From NCBI RefSeq assembly GCF_001704155.1, contig NZ_CP016294.1:1-64000 (forward strand): DNA of 64,000 nucleotides, in the 5' to 3' direction. The DNA is from Stenotrophomonas rhizophila. GTDB taxonomy: Bacteria > Pseudomonadota > Gammaproteobacteria > Xanthomonadales > Xanthomonadaceae. The notes under the pieces were generated by a model, which was not told where the DNA came from, ran no database searches, and was given only the letters and a program-made list of their open reading frames with translations. A program made the position numbers and the translations under genes. How positions within the stretch are numbered: position 1 is the stretch's first letter; every line of letters starts with the position of its first letter. Below are positions 37,304 through 47,335 of this stretch, in pieces.

Positions 37304-37407
37304 CGTACCGACCAACGGTCGGTACCTACCGGTCGACCGCGAGCCTCGGCCGCGACGCATGCGGAGCGGTGCTGCCCCTCGGGTAGGTACCGACCGTTGG
37401 TCGGTAC
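37304..37407. repeat. Divergent SMAG pair
   Basis: A minus-strand copy (37304-37329) and a plus-strand copy (37383-37407), both built on TACCGACCGTTGGTCGGTAC and with their GTAG ends facing each other. They fill most of the gap upstream of xth. Confidence 0.7.
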
Positions 37408-37412
37408 CTCCA

Positions 37413-38828
37413 TCAGCGCAGAATCACCCTGAGCAGGCCGGCAATGCGTGAATACGGCGGTTTAAGCATATCGCTCGCCGCCCAGCGCGACTGCCACAGC
37501 ACCGGCAGCTGCTTGCTCATCGCATCGAACCCGGCACGCCCGTGGTACGCGCCCATCCCGCTGGGGCCGACGCCGCCGAACGGCAGGCCGTTGATGGCGA
37601 AATGCAGCAGGGTGTCGTTGACGGTGACGCCGCCGGCCACGATCTGGCCGAGCACGCGCTCCACCACGGGCCGCTGTTCGCTGAAAACGTACAGCGCCAG
37701 CGGCCGGTCGCGGCCCTGCACTGATTCCAGTGCAGCCTCCAGGTCGGGGTAAGCGCACACCGGCAGGATCGGGCCGAAGATTTCCTCCTGCATCAGGTCC
37801 AGGTCGGCCGGCGGGTCGAGCACGATGGTGGGCACGATCAGCCGCTCGCGGCGCGTGCGCTCGGGATCGATGCTGGCCAGTTCGATCACCGGCACGCCGC
37901 GTTCGCGCGCCTGGGCCAGGTAGCCGAGCAGGCGCTGGTACTGGCCTTCATTGATGATGCGGGTGTAATCGTCGGTATTGCTGAAGTCACCGTAGCGCGC
38001 GCGCACCTGGGTCTGCAGCTGCTGCACCAGCTCGCGCTGGCGGCGGCTGTCGACCAGCACATAGTCCGGCGCGATGCAGGTCTGGCCGGCATTGAACCAC
38101 TTGCCGGTAGCCAGCCGCGCGGCGGCCTTGTCCAGCGGGTAATCGCTGCACACGATGGCCGGTGACTTGCCGCCCAGTTCCAGGGTGAGCGGGGTCAGGT
38201 GCTGCGCGGCGGCGGCCATGACCTTGCGGCCCACCGCCGTGGAGCCGGTGAACACCAGGTGGTCCAGCGGCGAGCCGGCCAGCGCCGAGGCCAGCGCGGC
38301 ATCGCCCTGTACTACCGCTACGCGCTCGGCCGGGAACACGTCGGCCAGCAGGTCGTGCAGGAAGGCGCTGGTGCGCGGGGTGTGCTCGGAGGGTTTCAGG
38401 ACGACGTGATTGCCTGCCGCGATGGCAGTGGCCAGCGGAATCAGCGCCAGGTTCACCGGGTAGTTCCAGGGCGAGATCACCCCGACCACGCCCAGCGGTA
38501 CCGGCCGCACCTGCGCCCGCGCCGGCCAGAACCGCCAGCCCACCCCGACCCGGCGCGGGCGCATCCACCCGCGCAGGTGCGCCAGCAGGTGGTCGATCTC
38601 ATTGAGCACGGTCATGCCGTCGGCGATCAGCGACTCATGGGTGGAGCGGTGGCCGAAATCGGCGGCGATGGCCTCGGCCATCTGCGGCAGGCGTGTCTTC
38701 AACGCAGCGCGCAGGCGCTGCAGGTCGCTGCGGCGCTGTTCCAGCGACGGGCGGTTGGCCTGCCAGGCGTGGCGCAGGGTATGCAGAATGGCCTGTAGGG
38801 CGGCAGTGTCGGTGTTGGGGTGGTCCAT
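37413..38828 (-). CDS. Aldehyde dehydrogenase, coniferyl-aldehyde type
   Basis: A 471-residue NAD(P)-dependent aldehyde dehydrogenase. ISPWNYPVNLALIPLATAIA and VVLKPSEHTP form the cofactor region, LELGGKSPA supplies the general-base Glu, and NAGQTCIAPDYVLV contains the catalytic Cys. The C-terminus (FGGVGPSGMGAYHGRAGFDA) is typical of the coniferyl-aldehyde/fatty-aldehyde group. Substrate is inferred. The ATG at 38828 is used; upstream in-frame codons cross a 30-bp inverted repeat. Confidence 0.92.
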   Translation of the reverse strand: MDHPNTDTAALQAILHTLRHAWQANRPSLEQRRSDLQRLRAALKTRLPQMAEAIAADFGHRSTHESLIADGMTVLNEIDHLLAHLRGWMRPRRVGVGWRFWPARAQVRPVPLGVVGVISPWNYPVNLALIPLATAIAAGNHVVLKPSEHTPRTSAFLHDLLADVFPAERVAVVQGDAALASALAGSPLDHLVFTGSTAVGRKVMAAAAQHLTPLTLELGGKSPAIVCSDYPLDKAAARLATGKWFNAGQTCIAPDYVLVDSRRQRELVQQLQTQVRARYGDFSNTDDYTRIINEGQYQRLLGYLAQARERGVPVIELASIDPERTRRERLIVPTIVLDPPADLDLMQEEIFGPILPVCAYPDLEAALESVQGRDRPLALYVFSEQRPVVERVLGQIVAGGVTVNDTLLHFAINGLPFGGVGPSGMGAYHGRAGFDAMSKQLPVLWQSRWAASDMLKPPYSRIAGLLRVILR

Positions 38829-38859
38829 GGCCGGAATATAGCAATGGTTGGAGCCGACA

Positions 38860-38931
38860 CCGCGAGGGCACGCATGGCGTGTCGCTACACATCGGACGCA
38901 CTGTAGCGACACGCCATGCGTGTCCTCGCGG
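38860..38931. repeat. 30-bp inverted repeat with 12-base loop
   Basis: CCGCGAGGGCACGCATGGCG TGTCGCTACA (38860-38889) pairs with its inverse at 38902-38931, one mismatch in 30. It is unlike the SMAG sequence and lies upstream of the aldehyde dehydrogenase gene. Confidence 0.7.
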
Positions 38932-38943
38932 ACCCAAACGAAG

Positions 38944-38970
38944 AAGGGCCGTGGCAATGCCACGGCCCTT
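38944..38970 (-). terminator. Rho-independent terminator of the MHS transporter gene
   Basis: On the minus strand AAGGGCCGTGGC pairs perfectly with GCCACGGCCCTT around ATT, followed by CTTCGTTTGG. Confidence 0.75.
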
Positions 38971-38990
38971 CCGGTTCACGCCATCACCGA

Positions 38991-40646
38991 TTACTTGGTG
39001 ATGTCCACACCCTTGGTTTCATGCAGGAACAGGCCGCCGACCACGACTGTCATCAGCGCGATGATGATCGGGTACCACAGGCCGTAGTACAGGTTGCCGG
39101 TGCCGGCCACCAGCGCGAACGAGATCGCCGGCAGGAAGCCACCGAACCAGCCGTTGCCGATGTGGTACGGCAGCGACATCGAGGTGTAGCGGATGCGGGT
39201 CGGGAACAGCTCGACCAGGTAGGCCGCGATCGGGCCGTAGACCATGGTCACGTACAGCACCAGGATCCACAGCATGAGCACGGTGCCGGCGATGTTGATG
39301 CGCGCGTTGTCGGCCTTGGCCGGATAACCCGCTGCGGTCAGCGCCGCCTTGAGTTCGCCACCGAAGGCATCGCCCTTGGCCTTGAGCTCATCCTTGGTCA
39401 GGCCAGCGGCCTCGAACGACGTCACCTGGCTGTTACCCACGCTCACCAGCGCCAGCGAACCAGCGGCGGCAGGCTGCACGTCGTACGGCACACCGGCCTT
39501 GGTCAGCGCGGCGGTGGCCACGTCGCAGGAGCTGGTGAACTTGCGCAGGCCGACCGGATCGAACTGGAACGAGCAGGTGTTCGGATCGGCGATGACCAGG
39601 GCCGGCGAGCTGCTGCGGGCTTCTTCGATTGCCGGGTTGGCGAAGTGGGTCAGGCCCTTGAACACCGGGATGTACGTCACCGCAGCCAACAGGCAGCCGG
39701 CCAGGATGATCTTCTTGCGGCCGATGCGATCGGACAGCCAGCCGAAGAAGATGAAGAACGGCGTACCCAGGGCCAGCGCGCCGGCGATCAGCAGGTAGGA
39801 GGTGGTGGCATCGACCTTGAGCATGCTGCTCAGGAAGAACAGCGCGTAGAACTGGCCGCCATACCACACCACGGCCTGGCCGGCTGCGGCGCCGAGCAGG
39901 ACCAGCAGCATCAGCTTGAGGTTGCCGTCCTTGAGGCTGTCACGGAACGGGGTCTTGGAGCCCTTGCCTTCGGCCTTCATCTGCTGGAACAGCGGCGACT
40001 CGCTCAGCTGCAGGCGGATCCACACCGAAATGCCCAGCAGGATGATCGAGACCAGGAACGGAATGCGCCAGCCCCAGGCTTCAAATGCCTCGTTGCCCAG
40101 GAAGTAGCGGCAGGCCAGGATGATCAGCAGCGACATGAACAGGCCAAGCGTGGCCGTGCACTGGATGAAGCTGGTGTACAGGCCACGCTTGTCGGCCGGT
40201 GCGTGCTCGGCCACGTAGGTCGCCGCGCCACCGTACTCGCCACCCATCGCCAGGCCCTGGGCCAGGCGCAGGACGATCAGGATTACCGGCGCCGCGAAGC
40301 CGATCGACGCGTAGTTGGGCAGCACGCCCACCAGGAAGGTCGAGATGCCCATGATCAGGATCGTGACCAGGAAGGTGTACTTGCGGCCGATGCGGTCGCC
40401 GAGGCTGCCGAAGAAGGCCGCGCCGAACGGACGCACGAAGAAGCCGGCCGCGAAGGCCAGCAGGGCGAAGATCATGCCCGTGGTTTCATTGACCCCGCTG
40501 AAGAACTGCTTGGCGATGATCGCCGCCAGCGAGCCATACAGGAAGAAGTCATACCATTCGAACACGGTGCCAAGGCTGGACGCGAAGATGACCTTCTTGT
40601 GGCCCTTGGTAAGTTCTGCTTTTGCAGGTACGGGTGTGGTGGACAT
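38991..40646 (-). CDS. MHS-family major facilitator (metabolite:H+ symporter)
   Basis: A 551-residue inner-membrane transporter of the MHS group, which import carboxylates or related small metabolites with protons. SSLGTVFEWYDFFLYG and RPFGAAFFGSLGDRIGRKYT (loop 2-3 motif) are classic. It is longer than usual because of an insert of about 110 residues between two late helices, starting near FKGLTHFANPAIEEARSSSP and holding two cysteines (NTCSFQFDP and SSCDVATAAL). The start at 40646 has GAGGGGAAGC upstream. It follows the DcaP-like porin gene by 63 bases. Confidence 0.93.
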   Translation of the reverse strand: MSTTPVPAKAELTKGHKKVIFASSLGTVFEWYDFFLYGSLAAIIAKQFFSGVNETTGMIFALLAFAAGFFVRPFGAAFFGSLGDRIGRKYTFLVTILIMGISTFLVGVLPNYASIGFAAPVILIVLRLAQGLAMGGEYGGAATYVAEHAPADKRGLYTSFIQCTATLGLFMSLLIILACRYFLGNEAFEAWGWRIPFLVSIILLGISVWIRLQLSESPLFQQMKAEGKGSKTPFRDSLKDGNLKLMLLVLLGAAAGQAVVWYGGQFYALFFLSSMLKVDATTSYLLIAGALALGTPFFIFFGWLSDRIGRKKIILAGCLLAAVTYIPVFKGLTHFANPAIEEARSSSPALVIADPNTCSFQFDPVGLRKFTSSCDVATAALTKAGVPYDVQPAAAGSLALVSVGNSQVTSFEAAGLTKDELKAKGDAFGGELKAALTAAGYPAKADNARINIAGTVLMLWILVLYVTMVYGPIAAYLVELFPTRIRYTSMSLPYHIGNGWFGGFLPAISFALVAGTGNLYYGLWYPIIIALMTVVVGGLFLHETKGVDITK

Positions 40647-40709
40647 AAGACGCTTCCCCTCCGAAGCAATCATTGGTGGCAGGTGCCGACAATGCGTCGG
40701 CACCCATGC

Positions 40710-42137
40710 TTAAAAACTGTACTTCGTGGTGAACTGCACGCGGTTGATGTCGCCCTTGCGGCCATCTTCGATCTCGCGCACGCCGTACATGTACTCCGCG
40801 CCGATATCGACCTTGGGCATCGGCGTGTAGAAGATGTTGCCGCGGATGCTCTGCACGCTCTTGGTGACCAGCGGGCCCAGCACGCTGTCGTTGTCGTAGT
40901 CGCTGCGGGCGTAGATCAGGTTGGTGCGCAGCTTCGGGGTGAAGGCGTGGCGCCAGCCGACATAGCCGGCCAGCACGCCAGTGGGGTTGAGTTCGTCCTG
41001 GGCCACGTCGTAAGCCGTATCGGCGGTGACGCCCAGGCCAACGTAACGGGCGATGCCTTCGCCACCGCTGATCTGGTAGTGCAGCTGGTCGCTGCCGCCC
41101 ATCACCCACTTGCCGCCCAGGGTCAGGCCGCCGCCGATCTTGTCGGCGTCGGCACCGGTGGCCTGGTTGTCGACCTTGAGCTGGCGCACGATACCGCCGA
41201 CCCCGAAGGTGCCCCAGTCGCCCTTCCAGCCATAGCGCAGGGTCAGGTCCGGCAGGGAGCCACGGTCGCTGTTGCTGGCCACGTTGGTCCACGCCCCGGT
41301 AACCGGATTGCGGGTGCCGGTGAGCACGGTGGTTTCCGGGTTTTCCAGCGCGACGCTGAAGCCGCCCTGGGTGTAGCGGATCTGCGCCTGGCGCACGAAC
41401 AGCACGCCGTCGGTGGGACCGACGAAATCGGCCGCTTCCGGCAGCGAGGCGGCGTCCATGAAGTTCGACCAGGTCTGGCCGGCCATCCAGTTGTTCCAAT
41501 ACATATACGCGTGGCGCAGGGTCACGCCGTAGGTATTGGTGGCGGTCTGGTTGCCCAGCGAGTTGCCGAAGAAGTCCATCTCGAAGAACGCGCCGGACTT
41601 GTTGCCCTTGTCCGAGACGTTGTCGATGCCCAGGTTGAAGCGCGAGAACTTGGCGTGGGCATTGAAGTCCACGTCGGAACGCTCGCCGCTGCCGCCGGCA
41701 CCGGCCACCGGGGTCTGGCCCGGCAGGTACAGCGCGCGGCCGGTGGCGTCGTCGGCCAGCTGGCCATCGCCGGTCTGGGTGGCCAGGAAGTCGGCCTTGA
41801 TGAAGCCGCCGATCTTGACCGTGGTGCCCGGCGCGGCGCCCGGGGTGATGGTGGTGACCTGGATCGGCTGCTTGCCGGCGGGCACGGTGGCGCCGGCAGG
41901 CTGTTGCGCCTGCACGGTCTTCACCGCGGTCACATCGGTCTGGGCCTGGCTGATCTGGGTCTGCTGCTGCTGGGTGGTGGACAGCAGCAGCTGCACCTGG
42001 CGCTCCAGCTCGGCAACGCGCGCTTCCAGCTGCTTCTCTTTGGCGGTTTCGGCAAACGCCATGCCAGGCGCCACCAACGCGACCAACAGGCAGGTCGCCA
42101 ACGGCTTGCGCATGGTCTTCAACATACGGGTACTCAT
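40710..42137 (-). CDS. DcaP-like trimeric outer-membrane porin
   Basis: A 475-residue outer-membrane protein with a signal peptide ending ATCLLVALVAPGMAFAE. A short coiled coil (KEKQLEARVAELERQVQLLL) follows, then a beta-barrel ending in FTTKYSF, the usual terminal Phe. FIKADFLA and WNNWMAGQTWSNFMD are typical of DcaP porins, which admit dicarboxylates and other negatively charged compounds. It is transcribed with the MHS transporter, giving an outer- and inner-membrane uptake pair. It is divergent from acs across 269 bases. Confidence 0.9.
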   Translation of the reverse strand: MSTRMLKTMRKPLATCLLVALVAPGMAFAETAKEKQLEARVAELERQVQLLLSTTQQQQTQISQAQTDVTAVKTVQAQQPAGATVPAGKQPIQVTTITPGAAPGTTVKIGGFIKADFLATQTGDGQLADDATGRALYLPGQTPVAGAGGSGERSDVDFNAHAKFSRFNLGIDNVSDKGNKSGAFFEMDFFGNSLGNQTATNTYGVTLRHAYMYWNNWMAGQTWSNFMDAASLPEAADFVGPTDGVLFVRQAQIRYTQGGFSVALENPETTVLTGTRNPVTGAWTNVASNSDRGSLPDLTLRYGWKGDWGTFGVGGIVRQLKVDNQATGADADKIGGGLTLGGKWVMGGSDQLHYQISGGEGIARYVGLGVTADTAYDVAQDELNPTGVLAGYVGWRHAFTPKLRTNLIYARSDYDNDSVLGPLVTKSVQSIRGNIFYTPMPKVDIGAEYMYGVREIEDGRKGDINRVQFTTKYSF

Positions 42138-42246
42138 GTTGCCCTCTCTCCCGGGTGGCAAAGTGATCGCCGCGTGTGGGGTCACGGTCGAGCCGAGCGT
42201 GCGGCCGGTTGACGCACCCCGGCTATTGGCAATTGGTCGAACCCGG

Positions 42247-42272
42247 GGTCACGACCAACGGCCGTGACCTGC
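42247..42272 (-). repeat. Degenerate SMAG-like palindrome
   Basis: On the minus strand GCAGGTCACGGCCGTTGGTC then GTGACC, resembling the 15954 copy but with GCAG in place of GTAG. It lies in the porin-acs intergenic region. Confidence 0.45.
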
Positions 42273-42406
42273 CGGCAATCGCTCGTTACGACCAAGGTCT
42301 AACCATTCCCTTACCTCGTGGCGCGGTGGATGCGGCAAACTGAGCGGGATGAATCGCGGGTTATGCTGCGATCGCACAACCCAGTCCTAGTGCAAGTGAG
42401 GGTGCC

Positions 42407-44350
<1,944 letters not shown>

Positions 44351-44368
44351 TTGGTTCCCACCTCCCCC

Positions 44369-45034
44369 ATGACAACCCTGCTGATCGCCGATGACCACCC
44401 CCTGTTCCGTGAAGCCCTGCGCGGCGCGGTGCAGCGGGTGATGCCGGGCGTGCTGCTGTACGAGGCCGACAGCGTGGAAGCGCTGTACCAGCTGGCCGAC
44501 CAGCATGCCGACGCCGACCTGGTCCTGATGGACCTCAACATGCCCGGTGCGCAGGGCTTCAACGCGCTGGTGCACATGCGGGCGCTGCACCCGCAGTTGC
44601 CGGTGGTGGTGGTGTCCGCGCGCGAAGAGCCCACCGTGATGCGGCGGGCGCTGGACCACGGCGCGTTCGGGTTCATTCCCAAATCGGCCGACTCGGACAC
44701 GATCGGGCATGCGCTGGGCACGATCCTGGATGGCGAAACCTGGGCCCCGCCGGAGGCGCACAACGTGCCGCCGACCGGGCGCGAGGAACGCGAAGTCGGC
44801 CAGCGCCTGCGCGAGCTCACCCCGCAGCAGTTCCGGGTGCTGCAGATGCTCGGCGCGGGGCGGCTCAACAAGCAGATTGCGTATGACCTCAATGTGTCCG
44901 AGGCCACCATCAAGGCCCATGTGACCGCGATCCTGCGCAAGCTGGGCGTGACCAACCGTACCCAGGCGGTGCTGATGGCCGGCAAGCTGACGCTGGATGA
45001 CGAGCCGTTGGTGTTGCCGCCGGAAGAGGATTGA
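44369..45034 (+). CDS. crbR: LuxR-type response regulator, probably CrbR
   Basis: A 221-residue regulator with a receiver domain (phospho-acceptor Asp55 in VLMDLNMPG, and PKSA near residue 105) and a C-terminal LuxR helix-turn-helix (LTPQQFRVLQMLGAGRLNKQ, then SEATIKAHVTAILRKLGV). It follows acs by 18 bases on the same strand. In Pseudomonas and Vibrio the CrbR regulator activates acs and partners the symporter-kinase CrbS; a CrbS-like kinase is at 47336-50788. The ATG at 44369 is preferred over a TTG at 44351. Confidence 0.88.
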   Translation: MTTLLIADDHPLFREALRGAVQRVMPGVLLYEADSVEALYQLADQHADADLVLMDLNMPGAQGFNALVHMRALHPQLPVVVVSAREEPTVMRRALDHGAFGFIPKSADSDTIGHALGTILDGETWAPPEAHNVPPTGREEREVGQRLRELTPQQFRVLQMLGAGRLNKQIAYDLNVSEATIKAHVTAILRKLGVTNRTQAVLMAGKLTLDDEPLVLPPEED

Positions 45035-45057
45035 TCGCGGGTTGCGTGGCCGCGTGG

Positions 45058-45238
45058 CTGCGTCGTTGCGTCGTTGCGTCGTTGCGTCGTTACGGTAGAG
45101 CCGACTGTTAGTCGGCTGCGGAGACATGCAGCGGACTAACAGTCCGCTCTACCTTCGGCTGCGGAGACATGCAGCGGACTAACAGTCCGCTCTACCTTCG
45201 GCTGCGGAGACGTGCAGCGGACTAACAGTCCGCTCTAC
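45058..45238. repeat. 8-bp microsatellite and SMAG tandem array
   Basis: About four copies of TGCGTCGT (45058-45091) are followed by a SMAG copy starting GTAG at 45095 and then three head-to-tail copies of a 43-base unit beginning GAGACATGCAGCGGACTAAC (45121, 45164, 45207). The units differ by single bases. No spacers are present. Confidence 0.8.
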
Positions 45239-45240
45239 CT

Positions 45241-45261
45241 GCTTCGGCTTATAGCCGAAGC
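45241..45261. repeat. 9-bp perfect hairpin
   Basis: GCTTCGGCT and AGCCGAAGC pair around TAT directly after the SMAG array. Confidence 0.5.
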
Positions 45262-45334
45262 TATACATCCCAGCACGCCCTGCGCAATTCGGCGATTTGG
45301 GCGATGAACCGCCTTCGCGGTGCTAAGCTTCGCG

Positions 45335-45447
45335 TCCCCTTGGGGAGTAGCCTGTTTCCTGCTGAAGGAAACGCCCGTATCAACATGCTCGGCCAGTGCG
45401 CCGTGGTGCGGGCAGCCAGTGATGGTTGGCGAGACCAGCGGTCCGCG
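45335..45447 (+). promoter_or_regulatory. yybP-ykoY manganese riboswitch
   Basis: The two conserved segments are present: TTGGGGAGTAGCC at 45340-45352, and CGTATCAACATGCTCGGCC with GGTTGGCGAGACCAGCGGTC towards the 3' end. Helices and order match the yybP-ykoY class, for which Mn(II) is the ligand. mntP starts 68 bases downstream. The edges are approximate. Confidence 0.85.
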
Positions 45448-45457
45448 TGCGCAACGA

Positions 45458-45503
45458 CAGGTTGGGCGCGAACGTGGGCCGTTGTCCGTCATCGCCCAAC
45501 CTG
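45458..45503 (+). promoter_or_regulatory. Expression-platform hairpin before mntP
   Basis: CAGGTTGGGCG at 45458-45468 pairs perfectly with CGCCCAACCTG at 45493-45503, between the riboswitch and the mntP start. A competing or extending pair (ACGACAG with CTGTCGT) reaches to three bases from the ATG. No Shine-Dalgarno is visible. Confidence 0.55.
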
Positions 45504-45515
45504 CACTGTCGTGTG

Positions 45516-46094
45516 ATGTCCCCCATTTCGATGCTGTTGATCGGCTTTGCCATGTCCACCGATGCCTTCGCCGCGGCAATCGGCAAAGGCGCTGCCATGC
45601 GCAAGCCGCGTTTTCCCGATGCGCTGCGTGCCGGCCTCATCTTCGGTGTGATCGAAGGCCTTACGCCGGTGATCGGCTGGTTGCTCGGCCGCGCCGCGTC
45701 GTCCTACGTGCAGGCCTTCGATCACTGGATCGCCTTCGTGCTGCTCGGTGCACTGGGCGTGCACATGATCATCAACGGCGTGCGGCACGACCCGGACGCT
45801 GACAGCGACGACCCCGACAAGCACCACGGTTTCTGGCACCTGGCCGTCACCGGCTTTGCCACCAGCATCGACGCCCTGGCCGTCGGCGTGGGCCTGGCCT
45901 TCCTGGACGTGCATATCGGCGTGATGGCGACGGTGATCGGCCTGTGCACGCTGGTGATGGTCACCACCGGCATCATGCTGGGTCGGGTGCTGGGCGACAT
46001 GATCGGCAAGCGTGCGGAGATCGCCGGCGGCGTGATCCTGATCCTGGTTGGCAGTGCCATCCTGTATGAGCACCTCAGCGGCGCCGCCGGCTGA
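45516..46094 (+). CDS. mntP: Manganese efflux pump MntP
   Basis: A 192-residue inner-membrane protein with six predicted helices that exports Mn(II). The conserved metal sites [14 protein letters not shown] (first helix) and [15 protein letters not shown] (fourth) are present, along with [13 protein letters not shown]. The ATG at 45516 is chosen to match the family N-terminus. Expression is probably raised by Mn through the upstream yybP-ykoY riboswitch. An extended frame reaching to 45426 passes through the riboswitch and is rejected. Confidence 0.95.
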   Translation: MSPISMLLIGFAMSTDAFAAAIGKGAAMRKPRFPDALRAGLIFGVIEGLTPVIGWLLGRAASSYVQAFDHWIAFVLLGALGVHMIINGVRHDPDADSDDPDKHHGFWHLAVTGFATSIDALAVGVGLAFLDVHIGVMATVIGLCTLVMVTTGIMLGRVLGDMIGKRAEIAGGVILILVGSAILYEHLSGAAG

Positions 46095-46115
46095 GCAGCG
46101 CCGGGCGGCCGGGCC

Positions 46116-47261
46116 TCAGCTGCGTGGATCGTGGTAGTCGACGATGTCGACCAGTTCATGCCCGGCTGGGCCTTTGCGGTGCAGAAGCCGCCACACGTTG
46201 CGGCCGGGACTCTGCCGGCCCGCAAAGTGGATGTCGATGGCGAGGTAGTTCCTGCCGTGGTAACGCACCGGATGGCCGCACGGACGGTTCGCTGCGAGAT
46301 CCTGCTCGATCCGTCTCAGTTCCCGGCAGGTACGACTGTCCGCGGGCAGTCCGGCCAGCTTTGCGCGCAGCAAAGGCCCGCGGATGACCCGTTCGTGGTC
46401 AGCGTCTGCTGGCGCGGCGATGTCCGCCACGGGCGCGGCGCTGCCGTGGCTCACGTGCCGGCGCCGCGGCAGTCGGCGATGGGTTACATCCACCAGTGGA
46501 CTGGTCGCCAGCGTTTCCACTGTTTCCCGGGCTCGGTCATGCAACGAATGCACGCGCATCTCGCCCTGAATTTCGTCGGTGGTGAACGCATGCGCATCAC
46601 GCAGCGCGGTATTGGCAAGGTCCACGCGCAGGTACGGGCAGTGCAGCTGGCGCAGCACGGTGCCGGCGCGCGTGCCTGCCTGGTTCAGCGCGGTCGCGAT
46701 GGCCGTGCCCTGCCCTTCGCGCGCGGCCACCAGGTAACACGCGTTGGCGTTGCGCTTGGCGAGCAGCATCACCGCACGATCGCGGCAATGGGTCAGGTAG
46801 AAATGACGGATGACGCCTGCAATGAGCGGATTCGGTGGCACCCTGCGGGTCTGGCAGTATGTATTGAATTCACGGGCGACCCGGCTGAAATCCCGCTCCA
46901 GCTGCGCGGCGAGAGACTTCAACGCGTCCAGGTCATCAACGCTGGTGCCGGCCTCATGCAGCAGCTCGCGCACGGCCGGATAGTCGACCAGCGCCTTCTC
47001 ATGCGGCTGCAGTTGCCGCGCAGGCTTGTCGGGGTCCAGCCATCGCATCGCGTTGGTGCAGCCGATCCCCATCCAGCCGGAGATCAACGCGGGCTTCACG
47101 ATCTCGGCAACGCTCCATGCGGGACCGGCGGCATTGGTGCAACCGCGGAATACCAGCTCGAATCCTGCGCCCACCACGACACCCAACGTGCCTGCGAGGG
47201 GAATCGCCGCGCCGGAATGCAGCGGGGTGGCAAGAAGGGAACGCAGCGAGGGAACGGGCAC
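46116..47261 (-). CDS. Orphan protein with N-terminal hydrophobic region and RelE-like C-terminus
   Basis: A 381-residue protein that I do not recognise. The GTG at 47261 with GGAG five bases upstream is preferred over the ATG at 47339, giving MPVPSLRSLLATPLHSGAAI. Two hydrophobic stretches lie near residues 17-37 and 52-67. The middle is charged, with RVPPNPLIAGVIRHFYLTHC. The C-terminal 70 residues (RELRRIEQDLAANRPCGHPV, then GRNVWRLLHRKGPAGHELVD) recall the RelE/ParE toxin fold, with a WRLL strand and a terminal DYH. No antitoxin or immunity gene is adjacent. Function is unknown; toxin activity is inference. Confidence 0.6.
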   Translation of the reverse strand: MPVPSLRSLLATPLHSGAAIPLAGTLGVVVGAGFELVFRGCTNAAGPAWSVAEIVKPALISGWMGIGCTNAMRWLDPDKPARQLQPHEKALVDYPAVRELLHEAGTSVDDLDALKSLAAQLERDFSRVAREFNTYCQTRRVPPNPLIAGVIRHFYLTHCRDRAVMLLAKRNANACYLVAAREGQGTAIATALNQAGTRAGTVLRQLHCPYLRVDLANTALRDAHAFTTDEIQGEMRVHSLHDRARETVETLATSPLVDVTHRRLPRRRHVSHGSAAPVADIAAPADADHERVIRGPLLRAKLAGLPADSRTCRELRRIEQDLAANRPCGHPVRYHGRNYLAIDIHFAGRQSPGRNVWRLLHRKGPAGHELVDIVDYHDPRS

Positions 47262-47335
47262 GGAAACTCCGCAGCAGGTGATCGGCTGCGCAGAATAGAC
47301 AGCGCGACGGCACGAGCGTGCCGCAGCTGTCGCCT

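Noticed and set aside
38916..42212. Plus-strand open frame of over 1000 codons opposite the MHS transporter and porin
   Set aside because: Shadow frame; both genes on the other strand have family motifs and ribosome binding sites.
45121..45238. CRISPR-like array
   Set aside because: The repeat units are directly joined with no unique spacers and no cas genes are near; the units are SMAG-derived.
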